From: Trinickia dabaoshanensis
GTDB lineage: Bacteria; Pseudomonadota; Gammaproteobacteria; Burkholderiales; Burkholderiaceae
Length of the DNA stretch: 64,000 nt
Reading direction: 5' to 3'
NCBI RefSeq assembly: GCF_002879885.1
Contig: NZ_PNYA01000017.1
Coordinates: 62,001 to 126,000 of the forward strand
Under the pieces are notes generated by a model. It made no database searches. It worked only from the letters and a program-made list of their open reading frames with translations, and was not told the origin of the DNA. Shown in pieces: positions 44,398 to 54,718 of the stretch; the first letter of the stretch is position 1, and each line of letters opens with the position of its first letter. Made by a program: the position numbers and the translations under genes.

Positions 44398-45636
44398 GTG
44401 AAACCGATTCTTAAATCGAACAAGCTGCTCAACGTCTGCTACGACATCCGCGGGCCTGTGCTTGAGCACGCCAAGCGTCTCGAAGAAGACGGGCATCGCA
44501 TCATCAAGCTGAACATCGGCAACCTGGCGCCGTTCGGGTTCGATGCACCCGACGAAATCATTCAGGACATGATCCGCAATCTGTCGGCCTCGTCCGGCTA
44601 TTCGGATTCGAAAGGGGTATTCGCCGCGCGCAAGGCGATCATGCATTACTCGCAGCAAAAGGGCGTGGCCGGCGTCGAATTGGACGACATCTATATCGGC
44701 AACGGCGCCTCCGAGCTTATCGTCATGGCGATGCAAGGGCTGCTGAACGACGGCGACGAAGTGCTGCTGCCGGCCCCCGATTATCCGCTATGGACCGCCG
44801 CGGTCAGCCTCTCGGGCGGCACACCGGTGCACTATTTGTGTGACGAATCGAACGCGTGGATGCCCGATCTGGACGATCTTCGCTCGAAAATCACGCCACG
44901 CACGCGCGCGCTCGTCGTCATCAACCCGAACAACCCGACTGGCGCCTTGTATTCGGACGAATTGCTGCTCGATTTGCTCGAAATCGCCCGGCAACACGGA
45001 CTCATCGTCTTTGCCGACGAGGTTTACGACAAGATCGTCTACGACGGCAAGAAGCATACGTCGCTCGGCGCGCTGTCGGAGGACGTCGTCACCGTCACGT
45101 TCAATAGCCTGTCCAAGAGCTACCGGTCGTGCGGCTATCGGGCGGGCTGGATGTACGTGTCGGGCTTGACGGGCGAAAACCGGCGCCGGGGCAAGGATTA
45201 CTTCGAAGGGCTCGGCATCCTCGCCTCGATGCGGCTGTGCCCGAACGTTCCAGGCCAGTATGCGATCCAGACGGCGCTCGGCGGCTATCAGAGCATCAAC
45301 GATCTCATCGGGCCGGGCGGGCGGCTCTACCGGCAGCGGCAAGTCGCCTACGAGATGCTCAACGCGATTCCGGGCGTGAGCTGCGTCAAGCCGGAAGCGG
45401 CGCTGTACATGTTTCCGCGGCTGGACCCGGAAATCTATCCGATCAAGGACGACCAGCAGTTCATCCTCGATCTGCTGCTCGAGGAGCGCGTGCTGCTCGT
45501 GCAGGGTAGCGGCTTCAACTGGCCGCGGCCCGATCACTTCCGCGTCGTGTTCTTGCCGAACGTGGACGATTTGACCGACTCGATCAACCGCATCGGGCGC
45601 TTTCTCGAAGGCTATCGCAAGCGTCACGGCACCTAG
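44398..45636 (+). CDS. PLP-dependent aminotransferase, alanine transaminase (AlaA/AlaT) type
   Basis: A 412-residue class I/II aminotransferase interconverting alanine and pyruvate with glutamate as donor, by similarity to AlaA/AlaT. Uses GTG at 44398 (MKPILKSNKLLNVCYDIRGP). Conserved motifs: LNIGNLAPFGFDAP, INPNNPTGALYS and the PLP lysine in NSLSKSYRSCGYR. It is the first of a plus-strand series with hom and thrC, 77 bases upstream of hom, a common beta-proteobacterial order. Confidence 0.93.
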   Translation: MKPILKSNKLLNVCYDIRGPVLEHAKRLEEDGHRIIKLNIGNLAPFGFDAPDEIIQDMIRNLSASSGYSDSKGVFAARKAIMHYSQQKGVAGVELDDIYIGNGASELIVMAMQGLLNDGDEVLLPAPDYPLWTAAVSLSGGTPVHYLCDESNAWMPDLDDLRSKITPRTRALVVINPNNPTGALYSDELLLDLLEIARQHGLIVFADEVYDKIVYDGKKHTSLGALSEDVVTVTFNSLSKSYRSCGYRAGWMYVSGLTGENRRRGKDYFEGLGILASMRLCPNVPGQYAIQTALGGYQSINDLIGPGGRLYRQRQVAYEMLNAIPGVSCVKPEAALYMFPRLDPEIYPIKDDQQFILDLLLEERVLLVQGSGFNWPRPDHFRVVFLPNVDDLTDSINRIGRFLEGYRKRHGT

Positions 45637-45713
45637 CCGCGGCTTGCGGCGGGCGGCCGCGAGCCGTCCCGCGCTTTCCCTTTTCATTGAATCATCTAAC
45701 TAGAAAACGCTGC

Positions 45714-47039
45714 ATGGAACCGATCAAAGTTGGCTTGCTGGGCTTCGGCACGGTGGGTAGCGGCACCTTCACGGTGCTGCGCCGCAATCAGGAAGAAATC
45801 AAACGCCGCGCCGGCCGTGGGATCGAAATCGCGCGCATTGCCGTGCGCAATCCGGCCAAGGCGCTTGCCGTGCTGGGCGAGGCCGCGAGCACCGTACAAC
45901 TCGGCAGCGATTTCGAAGCCGTCACCGACGATCCGGCTATCGATATCGTGGCGGAAATGATCGGCGGCACCGGTATCGCTCGCGAGCTCGTGCTGCGGGC
46001 CATCTCCAACGGCAAACATGTCGTCACGGCGAACAAGGCGTTGCTCGCCGTGCACGGCACCGAGATTTTCGCGGCGGCGCGCGACAAAGGCGTGATGGTG
46101 GCGTTCGAGGCGGCGGTGGCCGGCGGTATCCCGATCATCAAGGCGTTGCGCGAGGGGCTCACGGCCAACCGGATTCAGTCGATCGCGGGGATCATCAACG
46201 GCACGACGAACTACATCTTGTCCGAGATGCGCGAGCGCGGCCTCGATTTCGCGACGGCACTCGCGGGCGCGCAGGCGCTCGGCTATGCCGAAGCCGACCC
46301 GACGTTCGACATCGAAGGCGTGGATGCGGCGCATAAGCTCACGATCATGAGCGCGATCGCGTTCGGTATCCCGATGCAATTCGATCGTGCGTACGTGGAA
46401 GGCATCAGCAAGCTCGCGTCGATCGATATCAAATACGCCGAGGACCTCGGCTACCGTATCAAACTGCTCGGCATTACGCGGCGCACCGAACGCGGTATCG
46501 AGCTGCGCGTGCATCCGACGCTGATCTCGGCGAAGCGGTTGCTGGCGAGCGTCGAGGGCGCGATGAACGCCGTCGAAGTGCACGGCGACGCCGTCGGCAC
46601 GACGCTCTATTACGGCAAAGGCGCGGGCGCCGAGCCGACGGCCTCGGCCGTCGTCGCCGATCTCGTCGACGTGACGCGTCTGCATACCGCCGATCCGGGC
46701 CACCGCGTGCCGCACCTCGCGTTCCAGCCGCAAAGTCTGGCCGATACGCCCGTGTTACCGATCGAGGAAGTGACGAGCGGTTACTACTTGCGCCTGCGCG
46801 TGGCCGATGTGACGGGTGTGCTGGCCGACATCACGCGCATTCTGGCCGAGGCCGGCATCTCGATCGACGCCTTGCTGCAAAAGGAGGCCGAGCAAATCGC
46901 GGACAACGGCGAGACCGACGTCGTGATCATCACGCACGATACGCTCGAGAAGAACGTGAATGCGGCCATCGCGCGCATCGAGGCGCTCTCGACCGTCGTT
47001 TCTAACGTCACGAAGCTGCGGATCGAAGCCCACGCCTGA
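45714..47039 (+). CDS. hom: Homoserine dehydrogenase
   Basis: A 441-residue NAD(P)H-dependent enzyme that makes homoserine from aspartate semialdehyde. Rossmann motif GLLGFGTVGSGTF (about 7-19), the catalytic-domain segment GGTGIARELVLRAI and KHVVTANKALLA, and a C-terminal ACT domain (LRVADVTGVLADITRILAEA) for threonine feedback control. Start ATG 45714 was chosen over 45687. thrC follows 33 bases later. Confidence 0.96.
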   Translation: MEPIKVGLLGFGTVGSGTFTVLRRNQEEIKRRAGRGIEIARIAVRNPAKALAVLGEAASTVQLGSDFEAVTDDPAIDIVAEMIGGTGIARELVLRAISNGKHVVTANKALLAVHGTEIFAAARDKGVMVAFEAAVAGGIPIIKALREGLTANRIQSIAGIINGTTNYILSEMRERGLDFATALAGAQALGYAEADPTFDIEGVDAAHKLTIMSAIAFGIPMQFDRAYVEGISKLASIDIKYAEDLGYRIKLLGITRRTERGIELRVHPTLISAKRLLASVEGAMNAVEVHGDAVGTTLYYGKGAGAEPTASAVVADLVDVTRLHTADPGHRVPHLAFQPQSLADTPVLPIEEVTSGYYLRLRVADVTGVLADITRILAEAGISIDALLQKEAEQIADNGETDVVIITHDTLEKNVNAAIARIEALSTVVSNVTKLRIEAHA

Positions 47040-47072
47040 GTCCGACACCGAAATCGATTTATCGAGCTGACT

Positions 47073-48524
47073 ATGAACTACATTTCCACGCGCGGTGCCG
47101 GGATCGGTGAGCGCCATACGTTCTCCGACATTTTGCTCACCGGGCTGGCCAAGGATGGCGGCCTATATCTTCCGGCCGACTATCCGCGCGTGTCCGCCGA
47201 GGAACTCGCACGCTGGCGCGCGCTGCCGTACGCCGATCTCGCCTTCGAGGTGCTGAGCAAGTTTTGCGACGACGTCCCCGCCGACGAACTGCGCGCGCTG
47301 ACTCGTCGCACCTATCGCGCCGATGTCTATCGCAACGTGCGCGCCGGCGAGGATGCGAACGAGATCACACCGCTCACCCCGCTCGGCGTCGAAAACGGCG
47401 CGCAACTGTCGCTGCTCGCGTTGTCGAACGGTCCGACGCTCGCGTTCAAGGACATGGCGATGCAGTTGCTCGGCAACCTGTTCGAGTACACGCTTGCCAA
47501 GCACGGACAAACGTTGAACATTCTCGGCGCGACGTCGGGCGACACGGGTAGCGCCGCCGAGTACGCGATGCGCGGCAAGGCCGGTATCCGTGTGTTCATG
47601 CTTTCGCCGCATCGCAAGATGAGCGCGTTTCAGACCGCGCAGATGTACAGTCTGCAAGAGCCGAACATCTTCAATCTGGCGGTCGAAGGCGTATTCGACG
47701 ATTGCCAGGACATCGTGAAGGCGGTCTCGAACGATCACGCGTTCAAGGCGCGGCACAAGATCGGCACGGTCAACTCGATCAACTGGGCGCGCGTCGTGGC
47801 TCAGGTCGTCTATTACTTCAAGGGTTACTTCGCGGCGACGAAGTCGAACGAGGAGCGCGTTTCGTTCACGGTGCCGTCGGGCAACTTCGGCAACGTCTGC
47901 GCCGGGCACATCGCCCGCATGATGGGATTGCCGATCGAAAAGCTCGTCGTGGCCACGAACGAAAACGACGTGCTCGACGAGTTCTTCCGCACCGGTATTT
48001 ATCGCGTGCGCGGCGCGGCGCAGACGTACCACACCACGAGCCCGAGCATGGACATCTCCAAGGCGTCCAACTTCGAGCGTTTCGTCTTCGATCTGCTGGG
48101 CCGCGACCCGGCGCGCGTGCTGCAACTGTTTCGCGACGTCGAGGAAAAGGGCGGGTTCGATTTGGCGGCGAGCGGCGACTTCGCCCGGGTGCGGCAGTTC
48201 GGCTTCGTCTCGGGACGCAGCACGCACGACGATCGCGTGGCGACGATCCGCGACATCGATGCGCGTTACGGCCAAGTCATCGACACCCACACGGCCGACG
48301 GGCTCAAGGTGGCGCGCGAACACTTGGACCCGGGCGTACCGATGATCGTGCTCGAGACGGCGCAACCGATCAAGTTCGGCGAGACGATACGCGAAGCACT
48401 CGGGCGCGATCCCGAGCGGCCCGCGGCGTTCGATGGACTCGAATCGCTCCCGCAACGCTTCGACGTGTTGCCGGCCGATGCAGCCATCGTCAAGGCTTTT
48501 ATCGCGGAGCACACAGGCGATTGA
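47073..48524 (+). CDS. thrC: Threonine synthase
   Basis: A 483-residue PLP enzyme converting phosphohomoserine to threonine. Starts MNYISTRGAGIGERHTFSDI; the PLP lysine is in GPTLAFKDMAMQLLG, followed by the conserved GATSGDTGSAAEYAMRGK and FTVPSGNFGNVCAG. Downstream of hom in one operon. No thrB lies in the window. Confidence 0.96.
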   Translation: MNYISTRGAGIGERHTFSDILLTGLAKDGGLYLPADYPRVSAEELARWRALPYADLAFEVLSKFCDDVPADELRALTRRTYRADVYRNVRAGEDANEITPLTPLGVENGAQLSLLALSNGPTLAFKDMAMQLLGNLFEYTLAKHGQTLNILGATSGDTGSAAEYAMRGKAGIRVFMLSPHRKMSAFQTAQMYSLQEPNIFNLAVEGVFDDCQDIVKAVSNDHAFKARHKIGTVNSINWARVVAQVVYYFKGYFAATKSNEERVSFTVPSGNFGNVCAGHIARMMGLPIEKLVVATNENDVLDEFFRTGIYRVRGAAQTYHTTSPSMDISKASNFERFVFDLLGRDPARVLQLFRDVEEKGGFDLAASGDFARVRQFGFVSGRSTHDDRVATIRDIDARYGQVIDTHTADGLKVAREHLDPGVPMIVLETAQPIKFGETIREALGRDPERPAAFDGLESLPQRFDVLPADAAIVKAFIAEHTGD

Positions 48525-48666
48525 CGTAAAGCGGGGGCGCACCGTCCCCCACTATTGCCGCCCGCGCGCCGCGCGCCGCGCGCATGCGCGGCTTGCCGCG
48601 AGGCATATGCCGGATCGGCCCATGCCTCGCTACAATGAGGGCTTTCGCAGCGAGAATCGCCTGCCG

Positions 48667-49938
48667 ATGTCCACGCCCTCACACTCGACGCCCCGCGCGC
48701 CGCTTCTATCGACGGCCGAAGCGCTTGCCACGTTGCTCGCCGCCGCCACGCCCATTGCCGAAACCGAATCCGTGCCGACGCTCGAGGCGCTCGGCCGGGT
48801 GCTCGCAGCCGACGTCGTGTCGGAGCTCGACGTGCCGCCGACGCACACCAGCATGATGGATGGCTACGCCGTGCGCATCGCCGATCTCATGCAGGGCGAT
48901 CGCCGCCTCCCGGTCTCGCAAAGGGTGCCTGCCGGTCATCGCCCGGAGCCGCTGGTTACGGGTACGGCCGCGCGTATCTTCACGGGCGCGCCGATCCCGC
49001 CCGGGGCGGACGCCGTCGTCATGCAGGAACAAGCGGAGGCGGACGGCGACGCCGTCGCGATCTTGCATACGCCCAAGGCCGGCGAATGGATTACCGCACA
49101 GGGCGCCGATATCCGCCGCGGTGCCGTGATCTTGCCGGCCGGCACGCGGCTTTCGCCGCAAGCACTCGGTCTGGCTGCGTCCATCGGGGCGGCGCGGCTC
49201 GAGGTGAAGCGGCGCTTGAAGGTCGCCGTGTTCTTCACCGGCGACGAGTTGACGATGCCCGGCGAGCCGCTCGCGCCGGGCGGTATCTACAACTCGAACC
49301 GCTTCACGCTGCGCGCGCTGCTGGAACGCCTGAACTGCCAGGTGACCGATCTCGGCATCGTCCCCGACCGGTTGGAGGCCACGCGCGATGCGCTGGCTGC
49401 GGCGGCAAGCGGTCATGACCTCATTTTGACCTCGGGCGGCGTATCGGTGGGCGAGGAAGACCACGTGAAGCCCGCCGTCGAGTCGCAGGGCCGCCTTGCG
49501 CTATGGCAGATCGCGATGAAACCGGGCAAGCCGCTCGCGTTCGGCGCGGTGCGGCGCGACGCGGCTTCCGGCGCTGTGGCTGCGTCCACGCGCGACGAGG
49601 CGCATTTCATCGGCTTGCCCGGCAACCCCGTATCGAGCTTCGTCACGTTCTTGCTGTTCGTGCGTCCGTTCTTGCTGCGGCTCGCCGGCGTGCCCAGCGT
49701 GGAGCCGCGCGCCATTGCGCTGCGCGCCGATTTCACGCAAACGAAGGCCGATCGCCGCAACGAATTTCTGCGCGCGCGTATCAACGGCGCGGGAGGGCTC
49801 GATCTGTTCCCGAATCAAAGCTCGGCGGTGCTGACTTCGACGGTATGGGGCGACGGCCTGATCGACAATCCGCCGAATCACGCGATCAGTGCCGGCGAGA
49901 CCGTGCGTTTTCTTCCTTTTTCCGAATTGCTGGGCTGA
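48667..49938 (+). CDS. moeA: Molybdopterin molybdotransferase MoeA
   Basis: A 423-residue enzyme that inserts molybdate into adenylylated molybdopterin. Starts MSTPSHSTPRAPLLSTAEAL at ATG 48667; earlier in-frame ATGs exist (48610, 48622) and cannot be excluded. Conserved: SMMDGYAVR (about 61-69), GAPIPPGADAVVMQE, VAVFFTGDEL and the LTSGGVSVGEEDHVKP molybdopterin-binding loop. Followed by moaD (39 bases) and moaE. Confidence 0.94.
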   Translation: MSTPSHSTPRAPLLSTAEALATLLAAATPIAETESVPTLEALGRVLAADVVSELDVPPTHTSMMDGYAVRIADLMQGDRRLPVSQRVPAGHRPEPLVTGTAARIFTGAPIPPGADAVVMQEQAEADGDAVAILHTPKAGEWITAQGADIRRGAVILPAGTRLSPQALGLAASIGAARLEVKRRLKVAVFFTGDELTMPGEPLAPGGIYNSNRFTLRALLERLNCQVTDLGIVPDRLEATRDALAAAASGHDLILTSGGVSVGEEDHVKPAVESQGRLALWQIAMKPGKPLAFGAVRRDAASGAVAASTRDEAHFIGLPGNPVSSFVTFLLFVRPFLLRLAGVPSVEPRAIALRADFTQTKADRRNEFLRARINGAGGLDLFPNQSSAVLTSTVWGDGLIDNPPNHAISAGETVRFLPFSELLG

Positions 49939-49977
49939 CGGCGCGCCCGTTACGGCACGCCGGACCCGGACTCCAAC

Positions 49978-50235
49978 ATGAAAATCGACCTCAGATACTT
50001 TGCGAGCGTGCGCGAGGCCGTCGGCCTCGCCGGGGAAGCGGTCACGGTGCCGGACGGCGTCGCGACCGTGGGCGACGTGCGGGCTTGGCTGCGCACGCGC
50101 GGCGGGGCATGGGCGGAGGCGCTCGCCGAGGGCCGAGCCCTGCGGATGGCCTGCAATCATACGATGACGGATGCCGGCACGCGGTTGACCGACGGCTGCG
50201 AAGTCGCCTTCTTCCCCCCCGTCACCGGTGGCTGA
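49978..50235 (+). CDS. moaD: Molybdopterin synthase sulfur carrier subunit MoaD
   Basis: An 85-residue ubiquitin-like protein carrying the thiocarboxylated C-terminus that donates sulfur in molybdopterin synthesis. Begins MKIDLRYFASVREAVGLAGE and ends CEVAFFPPVTGG, the obligatory C-terminal Gly-Gly. moaE starts 33 bases downstream. Confidence 0.96.
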   Translation: MKIDLRYFASVREAVGLAGEAVTVPDGVATVGDVRAWLRTRGGAWAEALAEGRALRMACNHTMTDAGTRLTDGCEVAFFPPVTGG

Positions 50236-50268
50236 AATGAGCGGGCCACACATCGGGAGCCTGATGAC

Positions 50269-50760
50269 ATGACTATCCGCGTGCAAACGGAAGACTTCGA
50301 CCTATCGACGGAAATCGCGGCGCTGCGCGCCGAGAACCCGAAGATCGGCGCCGTGGTGGCGTTCGTGGGAACGGTGCGCGATCTGAGCGAGGGGGAGAAC
50401 GTCGAGGCGATGGAACTCGAGCATTACCCCGGCATGACCGAAAAAGCGCTCGAGGCGATCGAGCGGGAAGCGAAGGGGCGTTGGCCCGGCTCGGAATTGC
50501 TGATCGTGCATCGGGTCGGCAAGCTGCTCCCGCGCGACCAGATCGTATTGGCGGCCGCGACCTCCGCGCACCGGCACGATGCGTTCGACGCCTGCTCGTT
50601 CGTCATGGATTATCTGAAGACGCAAGCGCCGTTCTGGAAGAAGGAGACGACGCCGAACGGGGCGCGCTGGGTGGATGCCCGCGTCGCCGACGACGCCGCG
50701 CTTGCCCGCTGGGGAATTACGGGGACGAATGCGCCGGCGGACGATAAGCCGGGCGCTTGA
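50269..50760 (+). CDS. moaE: Molybdopterin synthase catalytic subunit MoaE
   Basis: A 163-residue protein forming the heterotetrameric molybdopterin synthase with MoaD. Conserved blocks: GAVVAFVGTVRD, LEHYPGMTEKALE, HRVGKLLPRDQIVLAA and the C-terminal FWKKETTPNGARWVD containing the catalytic lysines. Its stop directly abuts the stop of the convergent globin gene (50760/50761). Confidence 0.96.
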   Translation: MTIRVQTEDFDLSTEIAALRAENPKIGAVVAFVGTVRDLSEGENVEAMELEHYPGMTEKALEAIEREAKGRWPGSELLIVHRVGKLLPRDQIVLAAATSAHRHDAFDACSFVMDYLKTQAPFWKKETTPNGARWVDARVADDAALARWGITGTNAPADDKPGA

Positions 50761-51273
50761 TCAGCGTTCGTCCCCCGATCTTTCATGCGGCGAATCGTCG
50801 CGTGCGCGCTTCGGCGCGATGCGCTCGAGCAGCGCCTGCTGTTCCGGGGGAATCGTGTAATCCCAACCGAAACGGCTCAATTGCAGGCTCTGGGCGATCC
50901 GCAGCGCGGGTTCCATGAAGCGTACGGCCGCCGCGGGTTCGTAGCGATCGCAGACCGTATCGAGAAACAAGTGCAGCCAGCGGCTGAAATGGCGCGGTTC
51001 GACGCCCGCCAGCGGCTGATGAGCTTGCTGGACGTTGCCGCGATAGCCCTTTTCGCCGAGCACGAGGCTACTCCAAAACAGACACATCTTCGGCAAGTGA
51101 TCGTCCCAGCGGCCTTGCAGGACCGCGTCGAACACGGGCCCGAGCAGCGCGTCGGCGCGGACTCGATCGTAAAAGGCATACACCAGTTCGCGGATGTTCT
51201 CGGCGTTGGGTTCGCGATGGCGCGCGGGGGACACATCGGCGAGCGCGTTGCCCGGATTCGTGGAGGTCGGCAT
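50761..51273 (-). CDS. Group 3 truncated hemoglobin
   Basis: A 170-residue globin of the trHb3 (Ctb-like) class, likely binding O2 or NO in the cytoplasm. From ATG 51271-51273 the core has YAFYDRVRADALLGPVFDAV (helices B-C), LPKMCLFWSSLVLGEKGYRG and EPRHFSRWLHLFLDTV, where H95 is the probable proximal histidine, plus the trHb3-typical tryptophan W99. N-terminal about 18 and C-terminal about 25 residues are extensions. It is divergent from an NsrR-type regulator gene, suggesting nitric oxide detoxification. Confidence 0.9.
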   Translation of the reverse strand: MPTSTNPGNALADVSPARHREPNAENIRELVYAFYDRVRADALLGPVFDAVLQGRWDDHLPKMCLFWSSLVLGEKGYRGNVQQAHQPLAGVEPRHFSRWLHLFLDTVCDRYEPAAAVRFMEPALRIAQSLQLSRFGWDYTIPPEQQALLERIAPKRARDDSPHERSGDER

Positions 51274-51501
51274 CTGAGGTCGAAAAACATGAGCGGTTTG
51301 TGGTCTAATCCGCCGCAAACCGCGCGCAAAGCAAGCTAAATTATCGAGAAGCGAAGCACGCACATCATATTACCCGTGCGGTCGATGCATGTTATGGTCA
51401 AGCCGCCGCCCATACAACCCTTGCGCTCGGTATCGTTTTTGCCGCGGGCATATTGCGTCCCGCCGGCTTTCGCCGAGCGCCAATCGAGCCGTTGCCTGCC
51501 C

Positions 51502-51993
51502 ATGAGACTCACTGACTACACCGATTACGCGTTGCGCGTGCTGCTGTTCTTGGCCGTCCGCGACGAGGGGCTGGCGACGATCCACGATATTTCCGATGCC
51601 TACGGCATTTCCAAGAACCATTTGATGAAGGTGGTTCAACGGCTCGGGGAGCTGGGCTGGATCGAGACGGTGCGAGGGCGGCACGGCGGTTTGCGACTCA
51701 ACGCGCGCTCGTTGAGTCTGACGATCGGCGAAGTGGTCCGCGGCACCGAGAGCGATTTCGCGCTCGTCGGCTGCTTTCCACGCGAGGGCGCGGAGCCGCG
51801 GCACTGCGTCATCGAGCCGCAGTGCCGCCTGAAGCACGTTTTCGAGGCGGCGCGCGGCGCGTTCCTTGCGGAACTCGACCGGTACACGCTCGGCGAGCTT
51901 GCCGGCCCGGCGGCCCCGCTGGCCGAACTGCTCGGCTTGCCCGCCGGCCGGGGCGCGCCTGCGCGTCCGGTGGTGCCGATCGCGTCGATGTAG
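51502..51993 (+). CDS. nsrR: Rrf2-family regulator, NsrR type
   Basis: A 163-residue Fe-S cluster repressor, probably sensing nitric oxide. Winged helix MRLTDYTDYALRVLLFLAVR and DISDAYGISKNHLMKVVQRL. NsrR features are Asp8, the unusual cluster ligand, and three cysteines C91, C102 and C108. The spacing of the first two cysteines is wider than in E. coli or Streptomyces NsrR (5-6 residues). ATG 51502 is family-like; the in-frame extension is Arg/Pro-rich. The 228-base divergent region to the globin gene would hold its operator. Confidence 0.87.
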   Translation: MRLTDYTDYALRVLLFLAVRDEGLATIHDISDAYGISKNHLMKVVQRLGELGWIETVRGRHGGLRLNARSLSLTIGEVVRGTESDFALVGCFPREGAEPRHCVIEPQCRLKHVFEAARGAFLAELDRYTLGELAGPAAPLAELLGLPAGRGAPARPVVPIASM

Positions 51994-52037
51994 CGTCGTT
52001 CGACGCGCAAAGTAGGCGTGGCGCGACAAAAATAGTG

Positions 52038-52065
52038 CTTGAAACGAGCCGAGAGCACCTCATTT
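52038..52065 (+). promoter_or_regulatory. Sigma-32 (heat-shock) promoter of clpB
   Basis: CTTGAAA (52038-52044), 14-base spacer, CTCATTT (52059-52065), close to the sigma-32 consensus CTTGAAA-N13-17-CCCATnT, 31 bases before the clpB ATG. Confidence 0.75.
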
Positions 52066-52095
52066 TGGTGATAGTCAAAAATTGGAGGTCTCTTC

Positions 52096-54693
52096 ATGAG
52101 AATCGACAAGCTCACCACCAAGTTCCAAGAAGCGCTCGCCGATGCCCAAAGCCTCGCGGTAGGTCGTGGCCAGCAATATATCGAACCGGTTCACGTGCTG
52201 GCGGCGCTCGTGGCGCAGCAAGACGGCTCGGCCCGCTCGCTGCTCTCGCGCGCCGGCGTGCACGTGCAAGCCCTGCAAACCGCGCTGAACGAGGCTATCG
52301 CACGCTTGCCGCAAGTGCAGGGCACGGATGGCAACGTGCAGATCAGCCGCGAGCTGAACGGCTTGCTCAATCAGGCCGACAAAGAAGCGCAGCAACTGAA
52401 CGACACGTTCATCGCGAGCGAGATGTTTCTGCTCGCCGTGGCGGACGACAAAGGCGAGGCGGGGCGGCTCGCGCGCCAGTACGGTCTAGCCCGGAAATCG
52501 CTCGAAACGGCGATCGCGGCCGTGCGCGGCGGCGGGCAGGTGCATAGCGCCGACGCCGAAAGCCAGCGCGAGGCGCTCAAAAAGTACACCATCGACCTGA
52601 CCGAACGCGCGCGGGCCGGCAAGCTCGACCCCGTTATCGGCCGCGATGACGAGATTCGGCGTTCGATTCAAATCCTGCAGCGCCGCACGAAGAACAATCC
52701 CGTGCTGATCGGCGAGCCCGGTGTCGGCAAGACGGCGATCGTCGAGGGCTTGGCGCAGCGTATCGTCAACGGCGAGGTGCCCGAGTCGCTCAAGAGCAAG
52801 CGCGTGCTGTCGCTCGATATGGCGGGACTGCTCGCGGGCGCCAAGTACCGCGGCGAGTTCGAGGAGCGTCTAAAGGCCGTGCTGCAGGACATCGCACGCG
52901 ACGAAGGCCAGACGATCGTGTTCATCGACGAAATCCATACGATGGTGGGCGCGGGTAAGGCCGAAGGCGCGATGGACGCCGGCAACATGCTCAAGCCGGC
53001 GCTTGCCCGCGGCGAGCTGCATTGCATCGGCGCGACGACGCTCGACGAATATCGCAAGTACATCGAGAAGGACGCCGCGCTCGAGCGGCGCTTCCAGAAG
53101 GTGCTCGTGGACGAACCGTCGGTCGAAGCCACGATCGCGATTTTGCGCGGCCTGCAAGAAAAGTACGAGCTGCATCATGGCGTCGAGATCACCGATCCGG
53201 CGATCGTCGCCGCGGCTGAACTGTCGCATCGCTATATCACCGACCGTTTCTTGCCGGACAAGGCGATCGATCTGATCGACGAGGCCGCCTCGAAGATCAA
53301 GATGGAGATCGACTCGAAGCCCGAGGAGATGGACCGGCTCGACCGTCGCTTGATCCAGTTGAAGATCGAGCGCGAAGCGGTGAAGAAGGAAAAGGACGAG
53401 GCGTCGCAAAAGCGGCTGCAATTGATCGAGGAAGAAATCGAGCGGCTCAATCGCGAGTATTCGGATCTCGAGGAAATCTGGACGGCCGAAAAGGCGGCCG
53501 TGCAGGGCAGCGCGCAACTGAAGGAAGAGATCGAAAAGACGCGGGCCGAAATTGCGCGCCTGCAGCGCGAAGGCAAGCTCGAGAAGGTCGCGGAGCTGCA
53601 ATACGGCAAGCTGCCCGAACTCGAAGCGCGGCTCAAGCAAGTGACGCAAGCGGAGGCCAAGGAGCAGAACAATCCCACGCAACCGCGCCTGCTGCGTACC
53701 CAGGTGGGCGCGGAAGAGATCGCGGAAGTCGTGTCGCGTGCAACGGGCATCCCCGTGTCGCGCATGATGCAAGGCGAGCGGGAAAAGCTGCTGCAAATCG
53801 AGGGGAAGTTGCACGAGCGCGTGGTCGGACAAGACGAAGCGATCGTGGCCGTGGCCGATGCGATCCGGCGCTCGCGCGCGGGACTGGCCGATCCGAACCG
53901 GCCGTACGGTTCGTTCCTGTTCCTCGGGCCGACGGGTGTCGGCAAAACGGAACTGTGCAAGGCGCTGGCCTCGTTCCTGTTCGACTCCGAAGAGCACTTG
54001 ATTCGGATCGACATGAGCGAGTTCATGGAAAAGCACAGCGTCGCGCGCTTGATCGGCGCGCCGCCGGGCTACATCGGATACGAGGAAGGCGGCTATCTGA
54101 CGGAAGCCGTGCGCCGCAAGCCGTATAGCGTCATCTTGCTCGACGAGATCGAGAAGGCGCACCCCGATGTCTTCAACGTGCTGCTGCAAGTACTCGACGA
54201 CGGCCGCATGACCGACGGGCAAGGGCGCACGGTCGACTTCAAGAACACGGTCATCGTGATGACCTCGAATCTCGGTTCGCAGATGATTCAAGCGATGGCC
54301 GACGAGCCGCAGGAAGCCGTGCGCGATGCGGTGTGGGCCGAGGTCAAACAGCATTTCCGGCCTGAGTTCTTGAACCGGATCGATGAGGTCGTGGTGTTCC
54401 ATTCGCTCGATCGCAGCAATATCGAGTCGATTGCCAAGATCCAATTGCAGCGTTTGCACGAACGGCTCGCGAAGCTCGACATGCAACTCGTGGTGTCGGA
54501 CGCCGCGCTCGAACAGATCGCGAAGGTGGGTTACGATCCGCTGTTCGGCGCACGTCCGCTCAAGCGTGCGATCCAGCAAGAGATCGAGAATCCGGTGGCC
54601 AAGCTGATTCTCGCTGGGCGCTTCGGGCCGAAGGACGTGATCCCTGTCGAAGTGGAAGGCGGCAAATTGGTGTTCGAGCGCGTGGTGCATTGA
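52096..54693 (+). CDS. clpB: ATP-dependent disaggregase ClpB
   Basis: An 865-residue Hsp100 ring protein that reactivates aggregated proteins with DnaK. Domains: N-terminal Clp repeat (1-145), AAA+ domain 1 with Walker A GEPGVGKT (about 204-211) and [10 protein letters not shown], the coiled-coil middle domain (about 405-525, [20 protein letters not shown]), AAA+ domain 2 with GPTGVGKTE and [18 protein letters not shown] precedes the ATG. Sigma-32-like promoter upstream and a strong terminator downstream: single-gene heat-shock unit. Confidence 0.98.
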   Translation: MRIDKLTTKFQEALADAQSLAVGRGQQYIEPVHVLAALVAQQDGSARSLLSRAGVHVQALQTALNEAIARLPQVQGTDGNVQISRELNGLLNQADKEAQQLNDTFIASEMFLLAVADDKGEAGRLARQYGLARKSLETAIAAVRGGGQVHSADAESQREALKKYTIDLTERARAGKLDPVIGRDDEIRRSIQILQRRTKNNPVLIGEPGVGKTAIVEGLAQRIVNGEVPESLKSKRVLSLDMAGLLAGAKYRGEFEERLKAVLQDIARDEGQTIVFIDEIHTMVGAGKAEGAMDAGNMLKPALARGELHCIGATTLDEYRKYIEKDAALERRFQKVLVDEPSVEATIAILRGLQEKYELHHGVEITDPAIVAAAELSHRYITDRFLPDKAIDLIDEAASKIKMEIDSKPEEMDRLDRRLIQLKIEREAVKKEKDEASQKRLQLIEEEIERLNREYSDLEEIWTAEKAAVQGSAQLKEEIEKTRAEIARLQREGKLEKVAELQYGKLPELEARLKQVTQAEAKEQNNPTQPRLLRTQVGAEEIAEVVSRATGIPVSRMMQGEREKLLQIEGKLHERVVGQDEAIVAVADAIRRSRAGLADPNRPYGSFLFLGPTGVGKTELCKALASFLFDSEEHLIRIDMSEFMEKHSVARLIGAPPGYIGYEEGGYLTEAVRRKPYSVILLDEIEKAHPDVFNVLLQVLDDGRMTDGQGRTVDFKNTVIVMTSNLGSQMIQAMADEPQEAVRDAVWAEVKQHFRPEFLNRIDEVVVFHSLDRSNIESIAKIQLQRLHERLAKLDMQLVVSDAALEQIAKVGYDPLFGARPLKRAIQQEIENPVAKLILAGRFGPKDVIPVEVEGGKLVFERVVH

Positions 54694-54718
54694 TCGCGCC
54701 AGATAGCGGACCTGTCAT

